NCBI RefSeq assembly: GCF_001687325.1
Contig: NZ_LZRD01000013.1
Span: 62,001 to 126,000 of the forward strand
Direction of reading: 5' to 3'
Origin: Streptomyces sp. PTY087I2
GTDB lineage: Bacteria; Actinomycetota; Actinomycetes; Streptomycetales; Streptomycetaceae
Length of the DNA stretch: 64,000 bases
Position numbers and translations under genes: made by a program. How positions within the stretch are numbered: position 1 is the stretch's first letter; each line of letters opens with the position of its first letter. Positions 1 to 12,136 of this stretch are shown piece after piece. The notes under the pieces were generated by a model, which had not been told where the DNA came from, made no database searches, and worked only from the letters and a program-made list of their open reading frames with translations.

Positions 1-147
1 CTGCCGCAGTCCGTCGTCGACGACTACGCGATCGTCGTGGACGTCCTGGCCCTCGCCCGCCGGGTCCCGCTGCCCGACGTGCCCCCTCTGCTGGCCGTGG
101 GCACCCGGGCCCTGCTCCGGGTCCACCACGCCCTGCTGGGCCGATAG
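1..147 (+). CDS. C-terminal fragment of an unidentified protein
   Basis: The frame is open from the first base and closes at TAG 145-147, leaving 48 residues of C-terminus. The fragment is rich in Leu, Val, Arg and Ala, with a run of hydrophobic residues around a Pro-Leu-Pro-Asp segment, and third positions are almost all G or C, as expected for a real gene here. No start is visible because the window cuts it. I do not recognise the family. It converges on rpoC, with a strong hairpin between the two stops. Confidence 0.55.
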   Translation: MPQSVVDDYAIVVDVLALARRVPLPDVPPLLAVGTRALLRVHHALLGR

Positions 148-179
148 AGACCGCCCCGGAGCCCCGGGACGGCACAACG

Positions 180-224
180 CCGGAGGGCGGCCACCCCGAT
201 ACGTACGGGGTGACCGCCCTCCGG
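180..224. terminator. Hairpin terminator between the convergent left-edge gene and rpoC
   Basis: Arms at 180-197 and 207-224 are inverted repeats of 18 bases with one mismatch and a 9-base loop. There is no U-tract, which is usual for streptomycete terminators. It lies 24 bases beyond the rpoC stop and also follows the left-edge gene, so it probably works in both directions. Confidence 0.7.
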
Positions 225-247
225 TCGTTCAAGCGACAGCCGCTCGC

Positions 248-4147
<3,900 letters not shown>

Positions 4148-4208
4148 TTGTCGTCAATCCCTCTTTCGGGGTCTCGTCTCAATCAATGGTCTGAACGGGT
4201 CCGGGGAG

Positions 4209-4239
4209 GGCCGGCCGCCTCGGGGTGAGGCGGCCGGCC
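4209..4239 (-). other. Perfect hairpin in the rpoB-rpoC intergenic gap
   Basis: A 13-base stem (4209-4221 with 4227-4239) with a five-base loop, starting 7 bases after the rpoB stop. It looks like a terminator or RNA-processing site, yet it lies between two genes that must be made in equal amounts. It may be a weak attenuator, an RNase cleavage site or a 3' stabiliser for rpoB mRNA. Confidence 0.6.
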
Positions 4240-4245
4240 GGCCCG

Positions 4246-7200
4246 TCAGACCTCTTCGACGCTGCTCGGCTCGCGCCGGGACAGGTCGATACCGAGCTCC
4301 TCCGCCGCGCGGAAGACGTCCTCGTCCGTGTCGCGCATCTCGATGGACATGCCGTCCGAGGACAGCACCTCCACGTTGAGGCAGAGCGACTGCATTTCCT
4401 TGATGAGCACCTTGAAGGACTCGGGAATGCCGGGCTCGGGGATGTTCTCGCCCTTGACGATGGCCTCGTAGACCTTCACGCGGCCGGTCACGTCGTCGGA
4501 CTTGATCGTCAGGAGCTCCTGGAGGGCGTACGCGGCGCCGTAAGCCTCAAGGGCCCACACCTCCATCTCACCGAAGCGCTGACCACCGAACTGCGCCTTA
4601 CCACCCAGCGGCTGCTGCGTGATCATGGAGTACGGGCCGGTCGAACGCGCGTGGAGCTTGTCGTCGACCAGGTGGTGCAGCTTGAGGATGTACATGAACC
4701 CGACCGAGACCGGGTCCGGGAACGGCTCGCCGGAGCGGCCGTCGAACAGCTGGGCCTTGCCGGAGGGCTGGACCAGGCGGTCGCCGTCGCGGTTGGGGAT
4801 CGTGGCCTCGAAGAGACCGGAGATCTCGTCCTCGCGCGCACCGTCGAAGACGGGCGTGGCAACGTTGGTGCCGGGGGCGACCTGGTCGGCGCCGATGGCC
4901 TGGAGGCGCTTGGCCCACTCGTCACCGAGGCCGGAGACGTCCCAGCCGCGGCTGGCGAGCCAGCCGAGGTGGATCTCCAGGACCTGTCCCGGGTTCATTC
5001 GGGACGGGACACCCAGCGGGTTGAGGATGATGTCGACCGGGGTGCCGTCCTCCAGGAACGGCATGTCCTCGATCGGCAGGATCTTGGAGATGACGCCCTT
5101 GTTGCCGTGACGGCCGGCGAGCTTGTCACCGTCGGTGATCTTGCGCTTCTGCGCGACGTAGACGCGGACCAGCTGGTTCACGCCCGGCGGCAGCTCGTCG
5201 CCCTCTTCGCGGTCGAAGACGCGGACGCCGATGACCTTGCCGATCTCACCGTGCGGCACCTTCAGCGAGGTGTCGCGCACCTCGCGCGCCTTCTCACCGA
5301 AGATCGCGCGGAGCAGGCGCTCCTCGGGGGTCAGCTCGGTCTCACCCTTGGGCGTGACCTTGCCGACGAGGATGTCACCGGCGACGACCTCGGCACCGAT
5401 CCGGATGATGCCGCGCTCGTCGAGGTCGGCGAGGACCTCTTCGGAGACGTTCGGGATGTCCCGGGTGATCTCCTCCGGGCCGAGCTTGGTGTCACGGGCG
5501 TCGACCTCGTGCTCCTCGATGTGGATCGAGGAGAGGACGTCGTCCTGCACGAGGCGCTGCGACAGGATGATCGCGTCCTCGTAGTTGTGACCCTCCCACG
5601 GCATGAACGCCACGAGCAGGTTCTTGCCGAGGGCCATCTCACCGTTCTCGGTGGCGGGTCCGTCGGCGAGCACCTGGTCGGCCACGATCCGGTCGCCCTC
5701 GGAGACGACGACCTTCTGGTTGACCGAGGTGCCCTGGTTGGAGCGCATGAACTTGGCGATGCGGTACGTGGTGTACGTGCCGTCGTCGTTCGTGACGGTG
5801 ATGTAGTCCGCGGAGACCTCCTGGACCACACCGTCCTTCTCGGCCTTGAGGACGTCACCGGCGTCGGTGGCGCAGCGGTACTCCATGCCGGTGCCGACGA
5901 GCGGGGCCTCCGACTTAATCAGCGGCACCGCCTGACGCATCATGTTCGCGCCCATGAGGGCACGGTTGGCGTCGTCGTGCTCCAGGAAGGGGATCATCGC
6001 GGTGGCGACGGACACCATCTGGCGCGGCGAGACGTCCATGTAGTCGACCTCGGACGCGGGGACGTAGTCGACCTCTCCCCCACGGCGGCGGACCAGGACG
6101 CGCGGCTCGGTGAAGCGCAGCTCGTCGTTGAGGGTCGCGTTCGCCTGGGCGATGACGAAGCGGTCCTCCTCGTCGGCGGTGATGTAGTCGACGTCGTCGG
6201 TGACCTGGCCGTCGACGACCTTGCGGTACGGCGTCTCGATGAAGCCGAACGCGTTGACGCGGCCGTACGAGGCGAGCGAACCGATCAGACCGATGTTCGG
6301 GCCTTCGGGGGTCTCGATCGGGCACATGCGTCCGTAGTGGGACGGGTGCACGTCTCGGACCTCGAAGCCGGCCCGCTCACGGGAGAGACCACCCGGGCCA
6401 AGGGCCGACAGGCGGCGCTTGTGGGTGAGACCCGACAGCGGGTTGTTCTGGTCCATGAACTGCGACAGCTGGCTGGTGCCGAAGAACTCCTTGATGGAGG
6501 CGACGACCGGCCGGATGTTGATCAGGGTCTGCGGCGTGATCGCCTCGACGTCCTGGGTGGTCATGCGCTCGCGCACGACGCGCTCCATCCGCGCCAGGCC
6601 CGTACGGACCTGGTTCTGGATGAGCTCGCCGACGTTGCGCAGACGACGGTTGCCGAAGTGGTCGATGTCGTCGGTCTCGACGACGATCTCCCGGCCGGAC
6701 TCGCCGATCGTCTCGGTCTCACCGGCGTGCAGCTTGACCAGGTACTTGATGGTCGCGATGACGTCGTCGGTGGTGAGCACCCCGGCGTCCAGCGGCTCAT
6801 CGGCGCCGAGCTTCTTGTTCACCTTGTAGCGGCCGACCTTCGCGAGGTCGTAGCGCTTCGGGTTGAAGTAGAGGTTCTCGAGCAGCGTCTGAGCGGCCTC
6901 GCGGGTCGGCGGCTCGCCCGGACGCAGCTTGCGGTAGATGTCGAGCAGTGCGTCGTCCTGGCCCTGGGTGTGGTCCTTCTCCAGGGTGGCGCGCATGGAC
7001 TCGTACTCGCCGAACTCCTCGAGGATCTGCTCGGTGGTCCAGCCGAGAGCCTTCAGGAGGACGGTGACGGACTGCTTGCGCTTGCGGTCGATGCGGACAC
7101 CGACCATGTCGCGCTTGTCGATCTCCATCTCCAGCCAGGCACCCCGGGAGGGGATGATCTTGGCCGAGAAGATGTCCTTGTCGGACGTCTTGTCGATGGA

Positions 7201-7731
7201 GGAGTCGAAGTAGACACCCGGCGAGCGGACCAGCTGCGACACGACGACACGCTCGGTGCCGTTGATGACGAAGGTGCCCTTGTTGGTCATGAGCGGGAAG
7301 TCGCCCATGAAGACCGTCTGGGACTTGATCTCGCCGGTCTCGTTGTTGGTGAACTCGGCCGTGACGAAGAGCGGCGCGGCGAACGTGAAGTCGCGCTCCT
7401 TGCACTCGTCGATCGAGTTCTTCGGGGGCTCGAAGCGGTGGTCGCGGAACGTAAGCGACATCGACCCGGAGAAGTCCTCGATCGGAGAGATCTCCTCGAA
7501 GATCTCCTCGAGGCCGGACTTGGTGGGGACGTCTTGTCCACTGTCCAGAGCAGCCTCGACGCGAGCCTTCCAGGCGGCGTTGCCGAGGAGCCAGTCAAAG
7601 CTCTCGGTCTGCAGCGCGAGGAGGTTCGGAACCTCGAGGGGCTCCTTGATCTTTGCAAAAGAGATGCGCAGCGGGGCGGTGCTGGCACCGTTGTTCGTAT
7701 TCGCGGTCGAGGCGTTGCGCGAGGCGGCCAA
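4246..7731 (-). CDS. rpoB: RNA polymerase beta subunit
   Basis: Second catalytic core subunit and the target of rifampicin. From the TTG at 7729-7731 the protein has 1161 residues. That start is preceded by GGAAGGA at suitable spacing, and it makes the rifampicin region number as in S. coelicolor (Q424, D427, H437, S442). An in-frame GTG at 7759-7761 would add ten residues but lies upstream of the ribosome-binding site. The rifampicin region (GTSQLSQFMDQNN from residue 418, about 6400-6480) is wild type, so no resistance change is seen. The C-terminus ends SSVEEV. The gene forms an operon with rpoC downstream and is separated from rplL by about 600 bases. Confidence 0.98.
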   Translation of the reverse strand: MAASRNASTANTNNGASTAPLRISFAKIKEPLEVPNLLALQTESFDWLLGNAAWKARVEAALDSGQDVPTKSGLEEIFEEISPIEDFSGSMSLTFRDHRFEPPKNSIDECKERDFTFAAPLFVTAEFTNNETGEIKSQTVFMGDFPLMTNKGTFVINGTERVVVSQLVRSPGVYFDSSIDKTSDKDIFSAKIIPSRGAWLEMEIDKRDMVGVRIDRKRKQSVTVLLKALGWTTEQILEEFGEYESMRATLEKDHTQGQDDALLDIYRKLRPGEPPTREAAQTLLENLYFNPKRYDLAKVGRYKVNKKLGADEPLDAGVLTTDDVIATIKYLVKLHAGETETIGESGREIVVETDDIDHFGNRRLRNVGELIQNQVRTGLARMERVVRERMTTQDVEAITPQTLINIRPVVASIKEFFGTSQLSQFMDQNNPLSGLTHKRRLSALGPGGLSRERAGFEVRDVHPSHYGRMCPIETPEGPNIGLIGSLASYGRVNAFGFIETPYRKVVDGQVTDDVDYITADEEDRFVIAQANATLNDELRFTEPRVLVRRRGGEVDYVPASEVDYMDVSPRQMVSVATAMIPFLEHDDANRALMGANMMRQAVPLIKSEAPLVGTGMEYRCATDAGDVLKAEKDGVVQEVSADYITVTNDDGTYTTYRIAKFMRSNQGTSVNQKVVVSEGDRIVADQVLADGPATENGEMALGKNLLVAFMPWEGHNYEDAIILSQRLVQDDVLSSIHIEEHEVDARDTKLGPEEITRDIPNVSEEVLADLDERGIIRIGAEVVAGDILVGKVTPKGETELTPEERLLRAIFGEKAREVRDTSLKVPHGEIGKVIGVRVFDREEGDELPPGVNQLVRVYVAQKRKITDGDKLAGRHGNKGVISKILPIEDMPFLEDGTPVDIILNPLGVPSRMNPGQVLEIHLGWLASRGWDVSGLGDEWAKRLQAIGADQVAPGTNVATPVFDGAREDEISGLFEATIPNRDGDRLVQPSGKAQLFDGRSGEPFPDPVSVGFMYILKLHHLVDDKLHARSTGPYSMITQQPLGGKAQFGGQRFGEMEVWALEAYGAAYALQELLTIKSDDVTGRVKVYEAIVKGENIPEPGIPESFKVLIKEMQSLCLNVEVLSSDGMSIEMRDTDEDVFRAAEELGIDLSRREPSSVEEV

Positions 7732-8268
7732 GAGGGGGTCCTTCCGAGGGCTCGGACTCACTACGCGCGTACCGGTCCCACTCTGGACACAAAGACAGGC
7801 CGTTCCGAATCGGTCGCAAACGACCAGGTCGGAGGGGGTCGGTCATCGGTGCTTCAGCGTGGGCATGCCCCTGGTGACGGGCAGGAGGCAGCTAACAGGC
7901 AGCGCAAAGGGTCAGTGTAGCCAAGTGGCACACTGATGTCCAGTCGGGGTTCTCAGAGACCCACGTTGCTCGCAACAGCTGTTCTCAACACCTATGTCTT
8001 GCCCTCGCGCGGGGTGCGCGCTTCTTTACTTCCCGCTTCACTCTCGATCCATGCCTCGGATACGGATCGAAGTGATGACGCGTCCTGAGAATTGCGCGCC
8101 GCGTCCGGTTCGTCAAGGCCCGCCGGTCCGATCGGACCCGCCAGGAGCCTTCACCGGCCACCCCCGGGAACCCGCGGGACGCCCTGGAGGGGCCCGCGGG
8201 AGGCGCACGGCGAAGATCACCCTACTCGTCACCGGCGGAAGAGCAAGGCACCCGCCCCGGGCACGCCG
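7732..8268. other. Intergenic region between rplL and rpoB
   Basis: About 540 bases with no convincing gene. It holds the rpoB leader, a possible rpoB promoter around 7914-7943, and GC-rich sequence towards the rplL terminator. Short open frames occur on both strands but lack ribosome-binding sites and streptomycete codon bias. Confidence 0.6.
7914..7943 (-). promoter_or_regulatory. Candidate rpoB promoter
   Basis: On the minus strand, CTGGAC (7938-7943) and TACACT (7914-7919) are separated by 18 bases, an acceptable -35/-10 pair for the principal sigma factor. It would give a leader of about 175 bases in front of the rpoB TTG. This rests on pattern only. Confidence 0.35.
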
Positions 8269-8300
8269 AAGGGCGACCACCCGGATGGGTGATCGCCCTT
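8269..8300 (-). terminator. Terminator or attenuator after rplL
   Basis: A 14-base inverted repeat with one mismatch and a four-base loop lies about 50 bases past the rplL stop. Two further small hairpins (8306-8322 and 8324-8342) lie between it and the stop codon. Together they could partly end rplJL transcription before rpoB. Confidence 0.6.
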
Positions 8301-8348
8301 GGCGCGGGCACGTGACGTGCCCAGGGAGTCCCGAGGACTCCCGAGGTG

Positions 8349-8732
8349 TTACTTGACCTCGACGGAAGCGCCGGCGGCCTTGAGGGACTCGGCAGCCTTG
8401 TCGGCGGCCTCCTTGGCGACCTTCTCGAGGACCGGCTTCGGGGTGCCGTCGACGAGGTCCTTGGCCTCCTTCAGACCCAGCGAGGTCAGCTCACGCACGA
8501 CCTTGATGACCTGGATCTTCTTCTCGCCGGCGCCGGTGAGGATGACGTCGAACTCGTCCTGCTCGACAGCGGCCTCGGCCGGGGCGCCGCCCTGGGCGGG
8601 ACCGGCGACGGCGACGGCCGCAGCGGCGGTGACGTCGAACTTCTCCTCGAAGGCCTTCACGAACTCGGAGAGCTCGATGAGGGTCATCTCTTCGAACTGC
8701 GCGAGCAGGTCGTCCTGGGACAGCTTCGCCAT
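8349..8732 (-). CDS. rplL: 50S ribosomal protein L7/L12
   Basis: Stalk protein of the large ribosomal subunit, 127 residues. It binds L10 through its N-terminal dimerisation domain and recruits translation factors through its C-terminal domain. The order is visible: an N-terminal helical part (MAKLSQDDLLAQFEEMTL), an Ala/Pro-rich hinge around residues 35-55, and the C-terminal domain with KKIQVIKVVRELTSLGLKEA. It lies 84 bases downstream of rplJ in the same transcription unit. A terminator-like hairpin group follows. Confidence 0.97.
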   Translation of the reverse strand: MAKLSQDDLLAQFEEMTLIELSEFVKAFEEKFDVTAAAAVAVAGPAQGGAPAEAAVEQDEFDVILTGAGEKKIQVIKVVRELTSLGLKEAKDLVDGTPKPVLEKVAKEAADKAAESLKAAGASVEVK

Positions 8733-8816
8733 GACAGGCGTCCTTCCACTATTCGGCAGGTGCCGGATGTATATGTCGGCGGGCGTACGTGGAGCCCGCT
8801 GGACCGCTGAGCGTGA

Positions 8817-9374
8817 TTACTCGGCGGCCTCGGCGGGAGCCGGAGTACCGGCACCGCCCTGCTCTTCCTTCTTGGCGCGAAGAGCTTCCGCAGTGCGGAC
8901 GAACTTGGAGGGCAGGGCCTGGAAGACCTGCGCCGCCTGCGTCTGCTTGCCCTTGAAAGCACCGGCCAGCTTGGAGAGCAGAACCTCGCGGGACTCGAGG
9001 TCCGCGAGCTTCTTGATCTCATCGGCGGACAGCGCCTTACCGTCAAGGACACCGCCCTTGATGATGAGGTTGGGGTTGTCCTTGGCGAAGTCACGAAGAC
9101 CCTTCGCCGACTCCACCGGGTCACCGGTGACGAAGGCAACCGCCGTCGGACCCGAGAACAGGTCGTCCAGCGCGTCGATCCCGGCCTCGTTGGCCGCAAT
9201 CTTGGTCAGCGTGTTCTTCACCACGGCGTACTGGGCGTTCTCACCGAGCGAACGGCGCAGCTCCTTGAGCTGTGCCACGGTGAGACCCCGGTACTCGGTC
9301 AGCACGGCGGCGTTCGAGCTGCGGAACTGGTCCGTCAGCTCGGCTACCGCGGCAGCCTTGTCGGGCCTTGCCAT
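8817..9374 (-). CDS. rplJ: 50S ribosomal protein L10
   Basis: Base of the ribosomal stalk; binds 23S rRNA and L7/L12 dimers. The protein from ATG 9372-9374 has 185 residues, starts MARPDKAAAVAEL and ends in an Ala/Pro/Glu-rich tail. GGAAGGAGG sits nine bases upstream and decides the start, although the frame stays open further 5'. It is probably self-regulated through the L10-type leader in front of it, and is cotranscribed with rplL. Confidence 0.97.
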   Translation of the reverse strand: MARPDKAAAVAELTDQFRSSNAAVLTEYRGLTVAQLKELRRSLGENAQYAVVKNTLTKIAANEAGIDALDDLFSGPTAVAFVTGDPVESAKGLRDFAKDNPNLIIKGGVLDGKALSADEIKKLADLESREVLLSKLAGAFKGKQTQAAQVFQALPSKFVRTAEALRAKKEEQGGAGTPAPAEAAE

Positions 9375-9433
9375 GAGCGTCGGCCTCCTTCCGGGTGATG
9401 AGGACCGCTCAGAAGGGGCCGGGAAAGACGAAA

Positions 9434-9507
9434 CGCCCCAGCACAAGTGCCAGGGCGCGGCTCGACCGAACAGAGTCCGGGAGCGTTCCACAGTCACCTG
9501 CGCAGGT
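9434..9507 (-). promoter_or_regulatory. L10-type mRNA leader with hairpin before rplJ
   Basis: The leader carries the self-complementary stretch ACCTGCGCAGGT (9496-9507), resembling the conserved core of the bacterial L10 leader. Nearer the gene is an 11-pair hairpin (9434-9457, two G-U pairs, two-base loop). In the known family, free L10-L12 binds this leader and represses rplJL. The family assignment is by resemblance only. Confidence 0.5.
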
Positions 9508-9646
9508 CGTCCGATCTAGCGGAACCTTCGGTCACCGTCCCCTTCAGAGGCACAGCGACGACCAGCGGTCTTTGGCTTCCTGGTGAGGGTACGCGACCGG
9601 ACGGGCGACGGGCAAATCCGTCCCTGTTCGTCCCGTGGAAGAGGTA

Positions 9647-10552
9647 TCAGGAGGCTCCGCCCGGGGCAGTGCCCTGCTTCAGCAACTCCTTGAAGTCCAC
9701 CGTGTCCGAGGCCGCCGGCCTCTCCGCGGGGACCTCGGTGCCGTAGTCGCTGTAGAAGAGGGTCGAGTTGAACGTGCCGGTCTTCATCTCGCCGCGCTCG
9801 GTCTTCTTCACCAGCAGGTCGTTCTCGTCGACCCAGATGTCGACGGTCTGGGTGGTCACCCCGGCCAGCGCCAGCTGCTCCTTGAACGCGGCCAGCTGCT
9901 CCGCGTCCAGGCTGCTGTTCTTCGCGGTCAGCTCGGCCACATCGACCGTGCCGGAGTAGTGCGTCGCGGAGACCCCGCGGACATCCTCCTGGCCGACCTT
10001 CTTCACGTCGCCGGAGGCCAGGAGGGCCTTCACGCCCTCCTCGGGCGTGCTGTTGCGGATCTGGTCCTTCATGACGTCGCCGGAGGCCCCGCCCAGCTCG
10101 GCGAGGTCCTTGTAGGCGTACCGGATCCAGTTCTTGCCGCCGGTTTCGGCCGCCATACCGGCGCCCATGTTGGCGTAGTACTCGTCCTTGAAGTAGCGCG
10201 CCTGGACCGATCCGTCGCCGCCGGCCTTCTTCAGGGCCTCGCCGATGGTGCCGCCGGTGTACGTGATGGTGAGCGCGCCCGAGAGTCCGTCGGCCCAGCC
10301 GATGGCCCCGGACTGCTTCATGGACATCGTGCTGCCCATCTCGGTGGTGCCCTCGACCTTCGCGGACTGCGCGCCGCCGGTCTTCTGCCGCACCTGCTTC
10401 AGCGCGGCCACGGAGCTCGCCTCGGCGGCGGCGTCGCCCTTGCCCTTCGCGGAGCCGCCGGCGCCGTCGGAGCCACTACAGGCCGCCATCGACGTCAGTG
10501 CCGCCGCGGCGGCGAGAGCCGTACCCAGGCGTCGTGCCGTGCTCGTCCTCAT
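9647..10552 (-). CDS. Putative lipoprotein, LolA/LppX-like fold suspected
   Basis: Secreted lipid-anchored protein of 301 residues. The N-terminus has Arg residues (MRTSTARR), a hydrophobic segment and the lipobox LTSMAAC, so the Cys is the likely lipidation site. The mature part starts with a Gly/Ser/Ala-rich linker and then alternates strands and helices, with VDIWVDENDLLVKKTE near the end, as in LppX/LprG/LolA-like carriers. ATG 10550-10552 is chosen because it gives a compact signal peptide; the frame extends 17 codons further upstream. It sits between rplJ and rplA and is probably transcribed on its own, since a terminator separates it from rplA. Its function is unknown. Confidence 0.8.
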   Translation of the reverse strand: MRTSTARRLGTALAAAAALTSMAACSGSDGAGGSAKGKGDAAAEASSVAALKQVRQKTGGAQSAKVEGTTEMGSTMSMKQSGAIGWADGLSGALTITYTGGTIGEALKKAGGDGSVQARYFKDEYYANMGAGMAAETGGKNWIRYAYKDLAELGGASGDVMKDQIRNSTPEEGVKALLASGDVKKVGQEDVRGVSATHYSGTVDVAELTAKNSSLDAEQLAAFKEQLALAGVTTQTVDIWVDENDLLVKKTERGEMKTGTFNSTLFYSDYGTEVPAERPAASDTVDFKELLKQGTAPGGAS

Positions 10553-10640
10553 GGTGTCGGTCCACCCCTCGTCTCGTCCTCGTCCCCAGCGCAACAGTGG
10601 CACAGGGCACTGACAGGCGTGGGGCCTTACGGATACGAGG

Positions 10641-10675
10641 ACGGGCCCCGCACCTCGAAAGGTTGCGGGGCCCGT
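10641..10675 (-). terminator. Terminator after rplK-rplA
   Basis: A perfect 12-base stem (10641-10652 with 10664-10675) and an 11-base loop lie about 50 bases beyond the rplA stop, between it and the lipoprotein gene. Confidence 0.75.
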
Positions 10676-10722
10676 TCACACAGTGCACGCGTACGACGCG
10701 GCTACCGGGTGAGCGCGAGGGC

Positions 10723-11445
10723 TCAGACGGCGGCCGGGTCCTCCTCGACGAGGAGGTTGCGGGTGCGGTTGGCGTCCAGCGGGATGCCGGGGCCCATCGT
10801 GGTCGTCAGAGCGGCCTTCTTGATGTAGCGGCCCTTGGCGGCGGACGGCTTCAGACGGAGGACTTCCTCCAGCGCCGCTGCGTAGTTCTCCACCAGCTTG
10901 GTCTCGTCGAACGAGACCTTGCCGATGATGAAGTGCAGGTTGGAGTGCTTGTCGACGCGGAACTCGATCTTTCCGCCCTTGATGTCGTTGACGGCCTTGA
11001 CGACATCGGGGGTGACGGTGCCGGTCTTCGGGTTCGGCATCAGACCACGCGGACCGAGCACGCGGCCCAGGCGGCCGACCTTGCCCATGAGGTCCGGGGT
11101 GGCGACGACGGCGTCGAAGTCCAGACGGCCCTTCGCCACCTCGTCGATCAGCTCGTCGGCGCCGACGATGTCGGCTCCGGCGGCTTCCGCGGCCGCAGCA
11201 CGGTCACCGGTCGCGAAGACCAGGACCCGGGCGGTCTTGCCGGTGCCGTGCGGGAGGTTCACGGTGCCGCGGACCATCTGGTCGGCCTTGCGCGGGTCGA
11301 CGCCCAGGCGGAAGGCGACCTCGACGGTGCCGTCGAACTTCGTGGTGGCGGTGTCCTTGGCGAGACGGACGGCCTCGAGCGGGGCGTACACGCGCTCCCG
11401 GTCGATCTTGGCGTCCGCAGCGCGGAGGTTCTTGCTGCGCTTCAC
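10723..11445 (-). CDS. rplA: 50S ribosomal protein L1
   Basis: L1-stalk protein that binds 23S rRNA and helps release the E-site tRNA; in many bacteria it also represses its own operon. Length 240 residues, normal for the family. The signature GLMPNPKTGTVT is present in the middle, and the C-terminus has TTTMGPGIPLD. The start is GTG 11443-11445 with CAGGAG upstream. It lies about 80 bases after rplK in the same unit, with a terminator following. Confidence 0.97.
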   Translation of the reverse strand: MKRSKNLRAADAKIDRERVYAPLEAVRLAKDTATTKFDGTVEVAFRLGVDPRKADQMVRGTVNLPHGTGKTARVLVFATGDRAAAAEAAGADIVGADELIDEVAKGRLDFDAVVATPDLMGKVGRLGRVLGPRGLMPNPKTGTVTPDVVKAVNDIKGGKIEFRVDKHSNLHFIIGKVSFDETKLVENYAAALEEVLRLKPSAAKGRYIKKAALTTTMGPGIPLDANRTRNLLVEEDPAAV

Positions 11446-11525
11446 TTCTGCTCCTGAGGTTTCAGAGTGTGGAGTCGTGGTGCGGACCAGCGCTTGGCCC
11501 TACCACTGGGGGTTACGGGGCTGAA

Positions 11526-11960
11526 TCAGCCTTCGACCGTGATGCCCATGGAACGGGCGGTGCCGGCGATGATCTTCGACGCGGCGTCGAGGTCATTGGC
11601 GTTCAGGTCGGGGAGCTTCGTCGTGGCGATCTCGCGGACCTGGGCAGCCGTCAGCTTGGCGACCTTGGTCTTGTGCGGCTCGCCGGAGCCCTTCTCCACA
11701 CCCGCGGCCTTGAGGATCAGCTTGGCGGCCGGCGGAGTCTTGGTGATGAAGGTGAAGGAGCGGTCCTCGTAGACCGTGATCTCCACCGGCACGACCATGC
11801 CACGCTGCGACTCGGTCGCGGCGTTGTAGGCCTTGCAGAACTCCATGATGTTGACGCCGTGCTGACCGAGCGCGGGGCCGACCGGCGGGGCCGGGTTCGC
11901 CGCACCGGCGTTGATCTGGAGCTTGATAAGCCCCGTGACCTTCTTCTTCTTGGGAGGCAT
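11526..11960 (-). CDS. rplK: 50S ribosomal protein L11
   Basis: Binds the GTPase-associated region of 23S rRNA; with that RNA it forms the thiostrepton site and is needed for RelA-type stringent signalling. Length 144 residues. The N-terminal [17 protein letters not shown] element, with the prolines that contact thiopeptides, is intact, as is the C-terminal RNA-binding domain. The start is ATG 11958-11960. The 102-base space to the hairpin upstream probably contains the rplKA promoter. Confidence 0.97.
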
Positions 11961-12061
11961 TGCTCTCTCCGGGTCCTAGTGAGAGTGTTTCGCCGCCATT
12001 CCGGTCATCCGGATGGAGGCATACCGCACAACGATAACGGGTATAGCTGTGCGACCAAAAA

Positions 12062-12103
12062 CCAACAGGTCAGACGGGCTGCGAAGCCCCTCTGACCTGC
12101 TGG
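12062..12103 (-). terminator. Large hairpin terminator after nusG
   Basis: Inverted repeat spanning 42 bases, with nearly perfect outer arms, one small internal loop and a four-base apical loop. It starts about 35 bases past the nusG stop and separates secE-nusG from rplK-rplA. Confidence 0.75.
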
Positions 12104-12136
12104 GTAGGCATGTGTCCAGAAACCGGCGGGAAGCGC

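Noticed and set aside
7994..8356. Small rightward gene between rpoB and rplL
   Set aside because: Low-complexity Arg/Pro composition, no ribosome-binding site, runs into the rplL terminator and 3' end.
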